DNA of 64,000 nt from Afipia sp. P52-10 (GTDB taxonomy: Bacteria > Pseudomonadota > Alphaproteobacteria > Rhizobiales > Xanthobacteraceae), in contig NZ_AZSJ01000003.1 of the NCBI RefSeq assembly GCF_000516555.1, forward strand, positions 2,474,313 through 2,538,312, in the 5' to 3' direction. How positions within the stretch are numbered: the stretch's first letter is position 1; each line of letters starts with the position of its first letter. The position numbers and the translations under genes are program-made. Positions 62,987 to 64,000 of the stretch are shown here, one piece after another. The notes under the pieces were generated by a model. The model saw only the letters and a list, made by a program, of their open reading frames with translations, had not been told where the DNA came from and searched no databases.

Positions 62987-64000
62987 ATGGCCCCGCGTTC
63001 CTCCGCTCTGCGCAAACCGCCTGTGAAATTCCAAGCGAAATCCCAAGCGAAATCCCAAGTGAAATCCCGCGCGAAGGCCAAAGCTGCAACCAAGCCTAAG
63101 GCCGCGAAGCCCAAGGTCGCGCTTGCAAAGACCGCGACGCTCAAGACCGCGGCGCTGAAGATCGGCAAGCTGCCGGAGTGGAATCTGGCTGATCTCTATC
63201 CGGCGATCGATGCGGTGGAGGTGACGCGCGATCTCGACCGGCTCGACGCGGAGTGCGTCGCCTTCGAGGCTGCCTACAAGGGTAAGCTCGCCGAGGAGAC
63301 CGCGAAGGAGGGCGGCGGCGCATGGCTTGCGGCGGCGGTCCAGCGCTATGAGGCGATCGACGACCTGATGGGGCGGCTCGGCTCCTATGCGGGGCTGATC
63401 CATGCGGGGGACACCGTCGATCCGGCGATCTCGAAATTCTACGGCGACGTCTCGGAGCGGCTGACGGCCGCGTCCGTGCATCTCCTGTTCTTCACGCTGG
63501 AGTTGAACCGGCTCGACGACGCGCTCTTGCAGCAGGCGATGCAGACGCCTGCGCTGGGTCACTATCGGCCATGGCTGGAGGACATCCGCAAGGACAAGCC
63601 GCATGAGCTCGAGGATCGCATCGAGCAACTGTTCCAGGAGAAGTCGCTGACCGGCCGCGGCGCCTGGAACCGGCTGTTCGATCAGACCATCGCGTCGCTG
63701 CGCTTCAAGGTCGGGCCGAAGGAACTGGCGATCGAGCCGACGCTGAACCTCTTGGCCGATCGCTCCGAGGCCAAGCGCAAGCAGGCGGCGGAGGCGCTGG
63801 CGAAGACTTTCAAGGCGAACGAGCGCACCTTCGCGCTGATCACCAACACGCTCGCCAAGGACAAGGAGATTTCCGACCGCTGGCGCAGCTTCCAGGACGT
63901 CGCGGATTCGCGCCATCTCAGCAATCGCGTCGAGCGCGAGGTGGTGGACGCGCTGGTGGCCTCGGTGCGCGCGGCCTACCCACGGCTGTCGCATCGCTAC
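62987..64000 (+). CDS. pepF: M3-family oligoendopeptidase F (C-terminus beyond window)
   Basis: About 338 residues of a cytoplasmic zinc peptidase. After a Lys/Ala-rich N-terminus (residues 12-60), the family sequence begins LPEWNLADLYPAIDAVEVTRDLDRLDAECVAFEAAYKGKL and continues through the M3B helical lobe (GRLGSYAGLIHAGDTVDPAISKFYGDVSERLTAASVHLLFFTLELNRL). The HExxH zinc site lies beyond the end. ATG 62987. The basic extension includes four 12-bp tandem units and is not part of the normal domain. Confidence 0.88.
   Translation, partial: MAPRSSALRKPPVKFQAKSQAKSQVKSRAKAKAATKPKAAKPKVALAKTATLKTAALKIGKLPEWNLADLYPAIDAVEVTRDLDRLDAECVAFEAAYKGKLAEETAKEGGGAWLAAAVQRYEAIDDLMGRLGSYAGLIHAGDTVDPAISKFYGDVSERLTAASVHLLFFTLELNRLDDALLQQAMQTPALGHYRPWLEDIRKDKPHELEDRIEQLFQEKSLTGRGAWNRLFDQTIASLRFKVGPKELAIEPTLNLLADRSEAKRKQAAEALAKTFKANERTFALITNTLAKDKEISDRWRSFQDVADSRHLSNRVEREVVDALVASVRAAYPRLSHRY
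63025..63072. repeat. Four 12-bp tandem units within the peptidase N-terminus
   Basis: Units GAAATTCCAAGC, GAAATCCCAAGC, GAAATCCCAAGT and GAAATCCCGCGC follow without gaps (63025-63072). They encode a four-residue K-S-Q-A-like periodic stretch (KFQAKSQAKSQVKSRA), so copy-number change would keep the frame. Confidence 0.85.

Overview
The window looks like a chromosomal segment from a high-GC alphaproteobacterium, most likely the Bradyrhizobium/Rhodopseudomonas/Afipia group (Nitrobacteraceae). Pointers are a GapR (DUF2312) protein, DUF1036, DUF1244 and DUF882 proteins, a cysteine-free ribosomal protein L36, many periplasmic-binding-protein transport systems and the overall base composition. This placement comes from family knowledge, not a search. 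I saw no tRNA, rRNA, CRISPR array, insertion sequence or phage gene.

Layout. 1-13.7 kb is a catabolic region: a branched-chain-amino-acid-type (Liv) ABC transporter on the minus strand, two IclR regulators, a 4-hydroxyacetophenone-monooxygenase-like Baeyer-Villiger enzyme, a small secreted Pro/Ser/Thr/Gly-rich protein, a phospholipase D/VTT membrane fusion coupled to an endonuclease/exonuclease/phosphatase protein, and a LysR regulator divergent from a second Baeyer-Villiger-type monooxygenase. 13.8-22 kb holds an OsmC protein, an M29 aminopeptidase, a siderophore-uptake set (AraC regulator, TonB receptor, PepSY membrane protein, tiny membrane protein) and a CtBP-like 2-hydroxyacid dehydrogenase. 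22.2-29.2 kb is a complete sugar-type ABC operon followed by a lone CoxL-like molybdenum hydroxylase large subunit. 29.2-36.8 kb has a DoxX-like protein, an alpha/beta hydrolase, a class III adenylate cyclase and an RND efflux pair. 36.8-46 kb carries a Bug/TctC-type binding protein, a double-domain outer-membrane barrel, a lone peptide-binding protein, a luciferase-like oxidoreductase, a DUF983 protein divergent from a MocR regulator, and a solitary ATP synthase subunit a gene. 46-64 kb is more housekeeping: haloacid dehalogenase, rpmJ, TPR protein, hydrolase, pyruvate kinase, DUF1036, DUF1244, gapR, a DUF882 peptidase-like protein, an L,D-transpeptidase, an NtrC-type response regulator, nikR divergent from a TonB receptor, and the start of an M3 oligoendopeptidase.

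How they work together. The most notable regulatory signal is a 40-bp inverted-repeat element with the same geometry in two places: between livK-like and the first IclR gene, and between the second IclR gene and the Baeyer-Villiger gene. It suggests that uptake and oxidation of one aromatic or ketone substrate are controlled together. A second clear signal is a NikR-type operator (GTATG-N18-CATAC) between nikR and a TonB receptor, which marks the receptor as a probable nickel importer.

Other points of interest are the isolated atpB paralogue, the double-barrel outer-membrane protein, the orphan CoxL subunit, and a composite dispersed repeat found twice in opposite orientation next to gene 3' ends. 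Start codons were often moved inward from the longest possible frame on the basis of ribosome-binding sites and family length.
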